64,000 nucleotides of DNA from Rhynchopus sp. YZ270_cl-10 (taxonomy: Eukaryota > Euglenozoa > Diplonemea > Diplonemida > Diplonemidae): assembly GCA_964035575.1 (NCBI GenBank), contig OZ037861.1, positions 372,001-436,000 of the forward strand, in the 5' to 3' direction. The position numbers were made by a program, and so were the translations under genes. The notes beneath the pieces are model-generated. The model saw only the letters and a program-made list of their open reading frames with translations. It did no database searches and was not told the origin of the DNA. Every line of letters starts with the position of its first letter. The stretch's first letter is position 1. Positions 19,481-29,154 of the stretch are shown here, piece by piece.

Positions 19481-20683
19481 ATGGAGATATGGTTTGAATG
19501 CACAACATCTGGACAACGCTGTGCTGCAGAGGTGGGGGAGGGTTGCAGTGCTGCAGATCTGCAGGAGCGTGCTGTTGCGGTGTTGTACCCACAGAGCGTG
19601 GTGTCGGCCGAGGCAGTGGGGCTGTGTGTGGATGGTGCTGATGGTGAGGTGCTGGCACCCGAGGTTCTGATTGCCCACACCGCACTGTGTGCAGGCGGGA
19701 CTGTCTATGTGAGCAGACGGAAGCAGGACAGCAGTGGTGTGTGGGTGCCGCACCGCTATCCTGTGCGATCCAGATCCACCCGCGGGGTCGTATGCGAGGA
19801 CACACTCGCAATGGGTGGCGAACACGCCGTCACCATCAACCTCGTGACCACCAAGGTCACACCTCTCCCTCCCATTGGCGGACGCGGACCTGTGTGCGAA
19901 ATGGTTCTCATGCCACACCACATCGTCTACCGTAGTTCACTGAGCGATGCTGTGCACTTTAGACCACGGGACAGCGGTGCAGAGGTTGTGGAACAGGTGA
20001 GTGACGAGGTTCGGAGCCTTGTGGCCATGCGTGTCACCGAGACGGTGCTGATTGGGACCAGTGAGCAGATCGTACAGTACTCCTGCGAGGGGGTGAAGAT
20101 GCGTACCATTGATCACTCTGGGCACTCCTTTGCAGTGTCACCCTGCGAGACCCTGTTATTGAACAACCACCCTTCCGTTGTGGTGCACCGTCTGGACACC
20201 CCTGAGCTGAGTGTGGTGCACTATGTGGGCACTGGGCTGTGCTGGTCGTTCTATGTGCGACCGTCGTTTTCGCCCGACGCAAGCCTCGCAGTGGTGAGCT
20301 GTGGCGACAGGCACACCGTCCGCACCATTGACATCGTCTCCGGGCAGGCCCTCTGCACACTGCCCAATGGAAGAGGGGATATATATGATGCCTGTTTCAG
20401 TGCGTGCTCGCGATACCTCTTCACGGCCTCTAGCAGCAGCGTGCAGCAGTGGGACGCACGCAGTGGAGCCCCCATGGGACGCATCGACGCCGACGACGCG
20501 CGGTGTGTGCATGCCTCGACAGACGGGTGCAGGCTGGTGGTCGTGCTAGACTATGTCATCTCGGTGTTCGACATTGCCACCAACATGCAGGTATCAGAGC
20601 AGGACACCCTGCAACATGGTCCCCCCCGTCCCCTCCCCTTGAAAGGAGCAACGGAGTCACGCTGTAGGTGTGTGTGTTCGTGA
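19481..20683 (+). CDS. Ubiquitin-like/WD40 propeller protein, paralogue 8
   Basis: 400 codons, last complete member. Variable patches: the usually constant PKRYTV becomes PHRYPV, followed by RSRSTRGVV; also GGRGPVCEM, EQVSDEVRSL, LNNHPSVVVHRLDTPEL (shared with paralogues 5/7), HYVGTGLCWSFYVRPSF, RGDIYDA and SSSSVQQW. MGRIDADDARCVHAS resembles paralogue 1 (MGRIHADDARSV). This patchwork of sharing argues for gene conversion. Ends RCVCS. The 3' flank matches that of paralogue 1, including the TCGAGATCTCGAAGAAGA block. Confidence 0.85.
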   Translation: MEIWFECTTSGQRCAAEVGEGCSAADLQERAVAVLYPQSVVSAEAVGLCVDGADGEVLAPEVLIAHTALCAGGTVYVSRRKQDSSGVWVPHRYPVRSRSTRGVVCEDTLAMGGEHAVTINLVTTKVTPLPPIGGRGPVCEMVLMPHHIVYRSSLSDAVHFRPRDSGAEVVEQVSDEVRSLVAMRVTETVLIGTSEQIVQYSCEGVKMRTIDHSGHSFAVSPCETLLLNNHPSVVVHRLDTPELSVVHYVGTGLCWSFYVRPSFSPDASLAVVSCGDRHTVRTIDIVSGQALCTLPNGRGDIYDACFSACSRYLFTASSSSVQQWDARSGAPMGRIDADDARCVHASTDGCRLVVVLDYVISVFDIATNMQVSEQDTLQHGPPRPLPLKGATESRCRCVCS

Positions 20684-20867
20684 AGGTGAGGGTGTGGCGA
20701 AAGTGCTGGAGGCAGGCTACTTCATGCAGGTGGCGAAGGAGCACTGCAGGATCCGTGTACGTGTGTACGTATCGAGATCTCGAAGAAGATTTTGAAAGTA
20801 TCAAAATTGCATCCCACATTTGGTCCAGACTCTCAAAAAGAAACCCAAAACCACATCTCGCTCGCAC

Positions 20868-21161
20868 AAAGATGTTTACCTCTTTGTTTCAGTCTGGTGT
20901 GCACAACATGCACACTCATCTTTCATTCACAGCAAGTCACCCACCAAGGTGGGTACTTAGGGTGAATAAGATTTCTCATACAAGAAGAAATAATAGAAAA
21001 ACAAGATCCCACCCCTGAACCATTTCGACCTGAAACAACCCCTCCCTATGTGTTCTTGGATCACTGCAGATGGTGTGCAGCTAGGAGGTGCATCTTACAA
21101 AAGCAACCTTTGTTCCATTCACTGAAACATCCCCCATCCACTCAGCACACCGACACCACTA
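20868..21161 (+). pseudogene. Orphan WD40 5' flank without coding region
   Basis: Contains the distal flank (ctctttgtttcagtctggtg), CCCACCAAGGTGGG, the proximal flank (cccctccctatgtgttcttg) and the segment caaacatccccc-like to cacaccgacacca. It breaks off about 50 bp before where ATGGAGATATGG should start. It marks a ninth unit whose coding sequence was lost at the array edge. Confidence 0.75.
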
Positions 21162-21518
21162 CTCAGAAGAAGTCCCCCCCCCCCCCCCCCCCCCCTCCGC
21201 CCCTTGCACACTACCCATTTACACACAAACCTTTTTGTTCACCCAAGAAGGGTGCCCAGCTGTCCTCAAATGCAAGCCACGTCGCACACCGAATAAGAAA
21301 AGCAAAAGCCGTTTTTTTTTAAAAACAAACCATTCATTCCCTTCTTTTAATTCTCTCTCACTCTCTCCTCTTTGTGGTTCTCTAATTTTATTTTTGTTCT
21401 CCTGTTCCTTCTTCTTTTTTTTTTTTTTTTTTTTGTTCATCTGCACAACGGTAGTTCATTGAACGCCACTTTATTTTTTTTTTTCACTTTCACTTTCTAT
21501 TGACTCCCCATTTAACAT
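21162..21518. other. Junction between WD40 array and kinase gene
   Basis: Begins with a C run (~21173-21195), then T-rich low-complexity DNA with poly-T tracts near 21412-21434. No gene seen. Confidence 0.6.
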
Positions 21519-21553
21519 AAGGTGACGCAACGAGAGAGGCTTAGGATCATCTT
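21519..21553 (+). ncRNA. Conserved hairpin upstream of the kinase gene
   Basis: AAGGTGA pairs with TCATCTT around a variant inner stem and a GAGAGAG loop. It lies 38 bp before the kinase ATG, followed by a polypyrimidine tract. It belongs to the LINE/SINE-tail hairpin family, so it may be a 5' UTR element derived from a retroposon tail. Confidence 0.5.
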
Positions 21554-21591
21554 ATAATACTTTTTTTTTTCCTTTTTTCTTTTTTCTTTTT

Positions 21592-23642
21592 ATGCCTCAA
21601 ATTAGCGATTTGGTGTGGTTAAGGGAGAGCAAGGTGCCCGATATATTTAATGCTCTTGCAGAATCGCTTCTGAAATCCAAACCACGTGACGTCTACGGCC
21701 ACATCGCAGAATGGGGACAACGTCAGGCCTGGGAGCACCTCTGTTGCGAAAAAGCTGCTGAAAACACCACCAACCCTATCTCTTGCGTCCCCGCCGCCCC
21801 TCCACCACCCCAAATGCACGACAACTGCATCCGCCAAGCACACGAAGACTCTGTCGTCCTCTCCCGTGAAGCCTCCGCTATACTTCACCAAACCTTCGGT
21901 ACAAACGGCGCCCCATTTGCCACCGCCACAAATCCATATAATACCGAGCCAACCCAAGCGATTGACACAATGTTTGCCGGATTAACCTCCACCCCACCCA
22001 GCGAACTGCCCCCTGAGGTAGCCCCTATCTCTCGGACAAACTCCTCACGCCGGCTCAGCCGTGCAGCCTCTTTGGATCATACTGGGGGCAACACGACACC
22101 ATTATTAGCTTCAGACCAGGCATATGTTCAGCATGCGTATCGACCATCACCTCAGGATCTGCTTCAACGTTATAGCACCCCTGAAGGGAAATATGAGTTG
22201 CATCGCTGTATAGGCGAAGGACATTATGGGAAAGTGTATAGGGCAGTGAGGCTGTCGGATGGCGTGCCTGCGGCGGTGAAGAAGGTGACGATAGACGGTG
22301 ATTGGGTGGAGCAGGAGATCCAGCATCTGGTGCATTGTCAGTCAGAGCATTGCGCGCGGCTGCTTGCGGCACATTATTCGCCCTCGGAGGATACGTTGTG
22401 GATTGTGATGGAGTTGTTGTCGGTGTCGTTGGCAAATATTGCCGAGGCGTTGGGGCCGAAGTCATTTGACGAACGGATGATCGCAGTAGTGACGCGGGAG
22501 GTGGCAAAAGGGTTGGAGGTGCTTCATCAACTGCAGAGAGTGCATTTGGATGTGAAGCCCGCGAATATTTTGTTTTCGTCAGATAGGCAGAGTGTCAAAA
22601 TTGCGGATTTTGGGACAATGCAGCCGGTCGGCGATGCGTGCATACAACTGGGAGACTTTGCCTTCATGTCGCCAGAGGTTGCCTACAGTAGTGGGCACTA
22701 CCACGCAGGGTCGGATATGTGGTCGTTGGGGATCACCATGCTGTATCTTGCAGACGGGGAGGCGCCGCTGTGGCGAGAGAAGCCTGATATGTTGATGTTC
22801 CTGCACAGAGAGACCTGCATGGTATGCGCGTTTGTTGGTACATTGTTGGAAGTAGTATAGTTTTTGCCTCGGGTTGTTGTTTGCCAACAAGTTGTGCAAA
22901 GCTCCGCTTTTTTTTTTTTGTTATACAAGCGGCAGCTTAAAGGAGAAACATAGTTCCTCAGATACGGTCCGCCAATCACCCCCTCAACAGGGTAATTGAG
23001 CAACGACAAAAAAACCCTTTCCCCCTTTTGCTTTGGGCCATCTTTTAACGGGGAGAGATTTTTTTTTATACTAGCCGAGCTCTCAGTAAGCTCTCACAAA
23101 GCTCTCACAGCCTGTAGGGTGTCTCACGGAGACGATCATAGATGGCCCAATCAGAGTTACTATTTTTTTTCCCCCCTCCACACGAAGTGTGTTTTTGAAA
23201 CCAGACAAAAAGAAAGCCAACATTTGACTTGTTAACGACTTATCCATTTCTTTTTCACATCATTTCACTTTGCGCCACAGGATTTCACCTTTTGGGCTGC
23301 GTTCAACGAAAATAACCTTTCTTCCCTTTCCTTTTATCAAATTATCAAGATCAGTTGGCGGGTATAATTGTCTGTTTTTTTTTTTTTTCAAATATACTTA
23401 CAACACAGCGTCCGTCTCTCTGGTCGCCTCTTGGTTGGTCTCCTGAGCTGTCGCGGATGCTGTTCGCATGCTTCATGAAGGAGCCTGCCGACAGGCCGAC
23501 TGCTGCTGAGTTTCTTGCCTCCGAATGGCAGCAGAGCCACGCCACGGGGCACGATCTCTCCTGCCTGCCAGCACTCCCGGAGGAGAGCGACGAGCTCGCA
23601 CACTCCCTCGACATCGCGCCTCACAGTGCCAATGAAATCTGA
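21592..23642 (+). CDS. Protein kinase with RIIa-like N-terminus (2 exons)
   Basis: Exon 1 is 21592-22821 and exon 2 is 23409-23642, phase 0 on both sides, giving 487 residues. Residues ~8-45 (VPDIFNALAESLLKSKPRDV) resemble the RIIa/DPY-30 dimerisation-docking helix pair of PKA regulatory subunits and flagellar proteins. A Ser/Thr/Pro-rich linker follows. The kinase domain starts near 202: glycine loop IGEGHYGKVY (~207), Lys in AAVKK (~228), catalytic loop HLDVKPAN (~317), DFG (~337), SPE (~360), DMWSLGI, and exon 2 supplies DRPTAAEFL. HLDVKPANI plus GDFAFMSPE resembles Wee1/Myt1-type kinases, though MAPKK-like families are also possible. All catalytic residues are present. Splicing is needed to complete the C-lobe, supporting the intron. 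Confidence 0.85.
22822..23408 (+). other. Kinase intron (587 bp), repeat-filled
   Basis: Donor gtatgcg after the ATG codon at 22819-22821; acceptor acaacacag ending at 23408 after a T-rich tract. Kinase homology and frame resume exactly at 23409. The intron holds a repeat shared with 40754-40840 (aaaggagaaa, atacggtc, caatca), an inverted-repeat MITE (23033-23150) and a block shared with 1318-1380. Confidence 0.8.
23033..23150. mobile_element. MITE, TTGGGCCATCT family, copy 1
   Basis: 118 bp with inverted ends TTGGGCCATCT / AGATGGCCCAA and an inner segment ctctcagtaagctctcaca. The same element occurs inverted at 25253-25370 (also 118 bp) and as a diverged 102-bp copy at 28655-28756. Lies inside the kinase intron. 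Confidence 0.8.
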
Positions 23643-23700
23643 AGCAGGGGTACGATCATACTTTGCACGATGATTCCAGTCATTTAACAACTATAGATGT

Positions 23701-24665
23701 CAATGAAATGTAGGAGGAGGACTGCATGGTTGAGGGGGGGGGGGGGGGTAGGGGATACGACTCCAGCCATTTTGGCTGGGACCAAACGCACGGAAAATTC
23801 ATTTGGCATTATCTGGCCATCTCCAAGGCAACTGCGGGTGAAAAACACCCTCAGAGTGGGTCACAGGGGGCCTGTGGGTCGAAAAACGACCCAGAAGCCA
23901 CCCCAGAATACAAAAAAATGGAAAAAAATAGTGAAAAAACGGCTTTTTTCACGCTCACTAAAATTGTGCTTCAGTTTCGGCAGCATCCATGTTGAAGTTG
24001 AAGGGCTTTAAAAAATATTTTTTTTGGGGTGCTTCTACTCACTCTGAGTGGGTGTGTGATGGATATTCGGGACTATGTGGGGTCCGGGAGGGGTATTTTG
24101 GGGGTTTCAGGCAAAAAAACGAAAAAAATATGACCGTAACAGGGGGTGTGCAAAGTGTCTTGGGGATGTCTTGGGGACGTCTTGGGCATTTTTTTGACCT
24201 AAAAACACCAAAAAAACACTTCCAAAAGTGTCAAATATGTCCAAAACAGGTTGGAATGGACTCACAGGCCACTTTTGGGGTATATTTGTGCCAAAGGAGG
24301 CTTTGTGATGTCAAAAAATATCCCGGTTTTTGATTTTTTTCTCGAAAAATCGCTATTTTGCCCAAAGTGGCCAAAACGTGAAAAAAGCCGTTTTTTCACT
24401 ATTTTTTTCCATTTTTTTGTATTCTGGGGTGGCTTCTGGGTCGTTTTTCGACCCACAGGCCCCCTGTGACCCACTCTGAGGGTGTTTTTCACCCGCAGTT
24501 GCCTTGGAGATGGCCAGATAATGCCAAATGAATTTTCCGTGCGTTTGGTCCCAGCCAAAATGGCTGGAGTCGTATCCCCTAAGGGGGGGGGGTACAGTCA
24601 TTTTGTACCAAAGGTACACTGTTCACGAGAGGGGGCTTTTATATTTCAAGTCTTTTTTACTAGCA
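23701..24665 (+). mobile_element. SINE copy D, split by a foldback element
   Basis: The SINE 5' part (actgcatggttgagggg, 23701-23748) and 3' part (ggtacagtca, aaggtacactgttcac, ttatatttcaagtct, 24582-24665) are separated by the foldback element 23751-24579. Intact relatives lie at 25566-25735 and 39662-39850. Confidence 0.7.
23751..24579. mobile_element. Foldback element with 205-bp perfect arms
   Basis: Counting its TA flanks (23749-23750, 24580-24581), arms 23749-23953 and 24377-24581 are inverted copies that appear identical over 205 bp. The ends read TAGGGGATACGACTCC. The ~420-bp interior is AT-rich without a credible gene. It interrupts the G-run of a SINE. Perfect arms imply recent insertion or arm correction. 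Confidence 0.85.
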
Positions 24666-25250
24666 CTTTTTACTGGAAAACCTTGGTGGCACCTTCCGGT
24701 CGTTTTTTAATACAACCAAGCTTTCAAAAAACAAGGGGAGTCCTTTCTATCTGCAGTCTTGCTTTTCGTGTGTGTGGGGATGGGCTATGTTTGCATGATA
24801 AAGGGGTGGGGTGCTGGGGGCTGGGCATGGACAACACTGGATATATTTACATATCCCCAATTGTCATTGCTTTTGTTGTTGTTGTGGATGAGAGCGAAAT
24901 GTACATACCGAATGAAAGTACAGACGCGTGTATGGTTCTAGTAATGTATTTTACCAAAATACAAAAACAAAAATAATCGGAAGGTAATGAATTGGCTACT
25001 AAACCAACAGGTTGACAACAAAAAAAAAGGGCAAAACTACGTCCTCTAAACACAATCTTTTTCAAAATAAAATACAGTGGAGATTGCACAACTGTGGCAA
25101 CACAACCGAGGCAACTACACTACTCCAACAATTTTTCAAATAAATAAAAAAAACATCCATCTCCCCCTTTTTCCTTTTGTCTTCTGACAGATGGAGAAAG
25201 GACGGGCATTCTCAGTTCTGTTCACTCCTCTCCCACCCCCTCATTTCCAT
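24666..25250. other. Repeat-rich intergenic DNA
   Basis: Includes a partial tail of the GGCTACACTAATACAACCAAG family (~24660-24735) and a GGCAACTACACTACTCC-type tail at 25078-25150 with an A-rich end. No gene. Confidence 0.5.
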
Positions 25251-25252
25251 AT

Positions 25253-25370
25253 TTGGGCCATCTATGATCGTCTCTGTGAGACACGTAACAGGCTGTGAGC
25301 TTTGTGAGAGTCTGTGAGAGCCTACTGAAGAGCTAGTGAAACAACCTCTCCCCGTTCATAGATGGCCCAA
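25253..25370. mobile_element. MITE, TTGGGCCATCT family, copy 2
   Basis: 118 bp, inverted relative to copy 1. It is flanked by tat on both sides, a possible 3-bp target duplication (or TA). Confidence 0.8.
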
Positions 25371-25565
25371 TATTCCTTTTGTCAAATATGTTTATTTTAT
25401 TTTAAAAAACCCCCACACACACCCTATCAGGGTCACACCCAATCCCCACCCCCCTTGCTTCACTGGCTCACCCCCTTAGAGGGGGTCTTACTAGTGGTAT
25501 TTGCACAGTAGGTACGTCGAGGTGTATCATCCACCCCCTTTTTTTTTTTTCAGATTTTTTCAGAG

Positions 25566-25735
25566 GAAACCACGAAATGGATTGTAGGACTGCATGGTTG
25601 GGGGGGTCCACCCCCCTCGGTACAGCCGGTCACACCAAAGGTACAGTGTTCACTAGAGGGCTTTTGTATTTTCTCTCAAGATGACTAAGCGACGAGAGGC
25701 TTAGGTTCATCTTATGAACTTTTCTTTTCTTTTCT
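25566..25735 (+). mobile_element. SINE copy A with LINE-type 3' hairpin
   Basis: Starts aaaccacgaaatggattgta, continues gactgcatggttg, a G/C-rich palindrome (ggggtccacccc), ggtacag repeats and gggcttttgtatttt. It ends with the hairpin 25678-25713, whose outer stem AAGATGA/TCATCTT is perfectly paired. Same order as copy C. Confidence 0.75.
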
Positions 25736-26451
25736 TAAAGTGTCGTGTCGTAGGTTTCTCCACCTTCTGTTGTGGGACCGCAGATTGTGCTTTCATCCGG
25801 TTGTATTTCAAGTCAACTTCTTCTTTTCTAGCTTTCCTTTTCCATAAAGTCCCTCCCCTATAACCTGGTGAGAAAGAAAAAAGAAGGGGCGGGGTTTTTT
25901 TTTTGTATTCTCTTTGTCCGCCTGATTTTCAAAAAAAAAAGGGGGGCAGTCCCTCCTGTAGTTCACCACCGTGAACATATACAGGTCTGATAGCAGAGTC
26001 TGTGTTTTTGCGTATCGAACTCCTTCGCCCTCGGTTTTGTCCAGCTGTTGCAGGGCTTTTGCAGGTGAGCATGCTCACATGGTCGCTTTCCATTCTGGTG
26101 TGTCTTGCGTCTGTTCAGCTTTTCGTTTCCTATCGGCGAGGTTCTCTCATCGATCTTTGGACCCTTGGCAGTGGTGCTAGGCTTAAGTACAGACTCCAAG
26201 TCCCTGTCATCCTCCATAGTCCATTTCGTCATTGAGTTCCGGGGTTGCATTGTTCACTATTTGGGACAACTCAGTTGTCTTTTTGATCATAATTATATCA
26301 AGGTTGTGGATCGGGTCTACCGTAGATCCTCAAGCACAACGGTAATTTGTCTGGGCTGTGTTTCTCGCTGTAGCCGCTGTTTCAGGTGAGTCTTCAGCCC
26401 TGTGAGGGCCTTCTTCTTCAGGGGGTTTCAGGCCCCTTCCTAAAGCCAACT
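25736..26451 (-). pseudogene. Possible decayed coding sequence, minus strand
   Basis: Read on the minus strand, 25963-26250 is open for 95 codons and hydrophilic (WTMEDDRDLESV, GNEKLNRRKTHQNGK). Upstream minus-strand sequence (26400-26300) is also open in places (LKKKALTGLKTHLKQ). Composition is more balanced than in the flanking simple sequence. No domain recognised; it could be an old LINE ORF or host gene relic. Confidence 0.25.
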
Positions 26452-26540
26452 TTATTTGCTGTGCGATAAACGAATGTGATCAAAAAAAAAGGTGACTAAA
26501 CAACGAGAGAGGCTTACGGTCATCTTATAAATCTCTTCAA
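26452..26540 (+). mobile_element. Extremely 5'-truncated LINE 3' end
   Basis: gcgataaacgaatgtgatca matches the stop-codon region of the LINE at 38687 (gcgataacgaatatgat), followed by the family hairpin (26489-26526). Only the last ~80 bp of the element are present. Confidence 0.7.
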
Positions 26541-26623
26541 CAAAAACAAAACAAAAAGGATCCAAAAATACGACAAAAAAGATTGATGAATAACCAATGT
26601 TCAAAACATTAAGTAATCTAATC

Positions 26624-26691
26624 AGACTAAACAACGAGAGAGGCTTAGGATCACTAAGCAATGAGAGGCTTAGGGTCATCTTATAAATCAC
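26624..26691 (+). ncRNA. Doubled hairpin remnant
   Basis: Two successive hairpin 5' halves (gactaaacaacgagagaggc and actaagcaatgagaggctta) share one tcatctt arm. Tandem tail remnants of retroposons. Confidence 0.5.
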
Positions 26692-26699
26692 TTCTTTTG

Positions 26700-27155
26700 T
26701 TTTGATACTCCCTTGACTGTCTTCTCCTTCTGCTGGATCAATGTTCCCTGCAGCCTTCACGACCGGATTTTCCCCTTAAAAGCAACACCTACCCTACAAA
26801 CACTCCTTACAGTATCTTCAAAAAAAACAACCCATAACACACACCCTAAGTCATCTAGGCTCTCTCCTTTTTTGTTGTCTTTTTCTCAAGTTGTTTATCT
26901 GTTTTCCTGTTTTCCTCTCATACCGTTTCTATTTTGAGAGTCTTTCGTTTCGCAGAAACACTTTGAAGCGAGACCCCGTTTTTCTCTTTTTTTTTTAAAG
27001 TTTACGAAAGGCGCAATGACAAACGCATACACCGCAGCCAGACGTCGTGGTGGTGGATGGTGCCGTAGGCCAGCTTGCGCAAGCAGGGTATGTGTTCTTG
27101 TGTGTTTTGCTTCGAACTTTATAAAAAAAATGGAGGGTAAAACTTTGGTTGGAGC
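26700..27155. other. Intergenic, no gene seen
   Basis: Pyrimidine-rich DNA with short frames only. Confidence 0.5.
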
Positions 27156-27156
27156 C

Positions 27157-27625
27157 GCACAATATCAGATGCAAACCACGAAATGGATTGTAGGGCTGCA
27201 TGGTTGATGGGGGGGTCCCACCCCACGGTACAGCTGGTCATACCAAATATACACTTTTGGTCATACCCTCTGGTCATACCCGCTTTTACAACTCTACTTT
27301 GGTTTTGATACTCCCCGTAATTTCTTGTTGTGCATGTGTACCGTAAGAAGGGTTGTTTTGTTACAAGGTGTCTTTTCCGTGCCAGATCTGGGTTTCAAAT
27401 TATTTCTGGTGTGACTGAGTGTGGGGGATGCGTTCAAGAATTAAACTCTTCCCCCCAAACCCCCTTTCATCTCTAGTTTTCTTTATCCAAACGTCGAGTG
27501 GACGCATATTAATTTCTGATTTAAATATGTTCGGTGCCTCTTTGTAGACTGGCACGAGAGGGCTTTGTATTTCAACTCTACTTCTTTTGACGAAACACAC
27601 AGAGAGGTTTAGGTCTTATCAAATG
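27157..27625 (+). mobile_element. SINE copy B, interrupted
   Basis: 5' part 27157-27260 (cacaatatcagatgcaaacc, acgaaatggattgtagggct) and 3' part ~27553-27625 (cacgagagggctttgtattt), separated by ~290 bp of other sequence. The terminal hairpin (cgaaacacacagagaggttta) has a changed inner stem, GAAAC/GTTT, that keeps pairing. Confidence 0.6.
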
Positions 27626-27947
27626 GTGTGGCTGAAAGGGGGGTGCTATTTTAGTGCTATTTTTTGTGCTACATTCTGCTATTTTGGGGTCAGCCACACC
27701 ATCTCAAAGCCTTTTCTTTTTACTCTACAACTTCTTTTTCGAACCAAATCCACAAACTACAAACCACAACCCACAGACCGGAATGTCGGTTGTCTTCGCG
27801 TTCGCTGCGTACTGTGCATGGGACCTTCTCGGAGCAAGGCTGTGCCGCAAGGCAGCACGGGGCATTGAGAGTAAACTCATAAACGGAGCAAAGTCGCTCT
27901 GAATTGATCCGCAGCGAGAGTGAGAAGGATGACAGAGTTATTCTTTT

Positions 27948-28083
27948 ACGGTGCGCTGGTCAGAAGATACCTGGTCAGTTGATCAGGTAATATGTCCAGG
28001 TTTTGACCTGGTCAGATTGACCAGGTACTTGGTCATAAATCAAGACCAGGTATACCTGATCAGACCTCTGACCAGCGCACCGT
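27948..28083. mobile_element. Short palindromic MITE, ACGGTGCGCTGGTCAGA ends
   Basis: 136 bp, almost entirely foldable: ACGGTGCGCTGGTCAGA at the left is mirrored by TCTGACCAGCGCACCGT at the right. The interior is CCTGGTCA/TGACCAGG repeats. No coding capacity. Confidence 0.85.
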
Positions 28084-28344
28084 GTTGGTGTTGATTGTCC
28101 CGCTTCTCTCTTCTCCCATTTTTCTCGGAAACGAGGGGAAAAACAAACATAGTGGTGATCATCCTCGGATGCCACCACTTTTCAACCACAATTTTCAAAA
28201 AGAAAAAATGTGTTCTGGCATGATAAAGGTCGATCTGGTGTGTTGTTTTTTTGTTTTCATTTTTTTATATATCAGCTGTAAACACTATCTGGTATTGGAG
28301 GGTAAGCCAAGTAGTGTAAGGGTGGGTGGTGGTGGGGAGGGTTT

Positions 28345-28420
28345 TTTTTTTTGGTCATGTACCAAGGTACACTGTCACAAGCGGGCTGTTGTATTTTTTC
28401 AAGCCTACCTTTTTTCTTTT
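28345..28420 (+). mobile_element. SINE copy E, 3' fragment
   Basis: ggtcatgtaccaaggtacac ... gggctgttgtattttttcaa matches the SINE 3' half. No terminal hairpin. Confidence 0.5.
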
Positions 28421-28654
28421 CTTATGTGAAGACATATCTGCCCATAGGTGGCGGTATTTATCTTTTTCACATTTTTTTTTGTTTTTGTTTTTTGTGTTGT
28501 TTCTTTCCCCCCCTTTCCTTCTCCTCTCCTCCCCCCTCCCGCGGTATCGTATTTCTAAATCCCTCAATGATGGTATTGAGCGGTCTTCATGGCTGTACGT
28601 TCTTTTTTTTTTTCCTTTCAAAGATTGGGAACATTTTTGCTCCCTATACCTATA

Positions 28655-28756
28655 TTGGGTGATCTATGAACGGGGAGAGAGATTTTTTCACTAGTTCTCA
28701 GTAAGCTCTCACAGCCTGTTGCGTGTGTCCTACGGAGACGATCATAGATCACCCAA
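28655..28756. mobile_element. MITE, TTGGGCCATCT family, diverged copy 3
   Basis: Ends TTGGGTGATCTATGA / TCATAGATCACCCAA. Both ends changed together relative to copies 1-2 (GGCC to GTGA), keeping them complementary. Confidence 0.75.
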
Positions 28757-29154
28757 CCCTATCAATTTATTGATTTTGCACATATGTTGAAATACTTTCA
28801 AAGGTATGCACAGTGAGGCATATCATATCTTTCAACTTTGTTTTCAGTTGACTGAAGGACTGGCGAAGAAGCGTGACTGCTATCCTGTGTATAGTAGTCT
28901 CACAATCAAACAAACAAAAAATAATAGTTGACTGCACACTGCGAGGCTTAACGTATCCTTCTCAATTTAGATTATGAGTCCACGAGAGCGATAAGCATCA
29001 GGCCTAAAGCTAAATAGGGGGGTCCGGGAGGCCAAATGTCCAAAAAGGGAGCAAATAAAGGGGGGGAATTGGGGGTACGTTTTTGGGCTCCAAAAGCCTC
29101 CATATTTGCATTTTTGAGCTCAACCCAGTCTGCGGTGGGGTCAATATGAAAAAA

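Noticed and set aside
23697-24011. 104-codon and 89-codon frames at the left arm of the foldback element
   Set aside because: The same peptide is encoded from the opposite arm because the arms are inverted copies; low-complexity and not domain-like.
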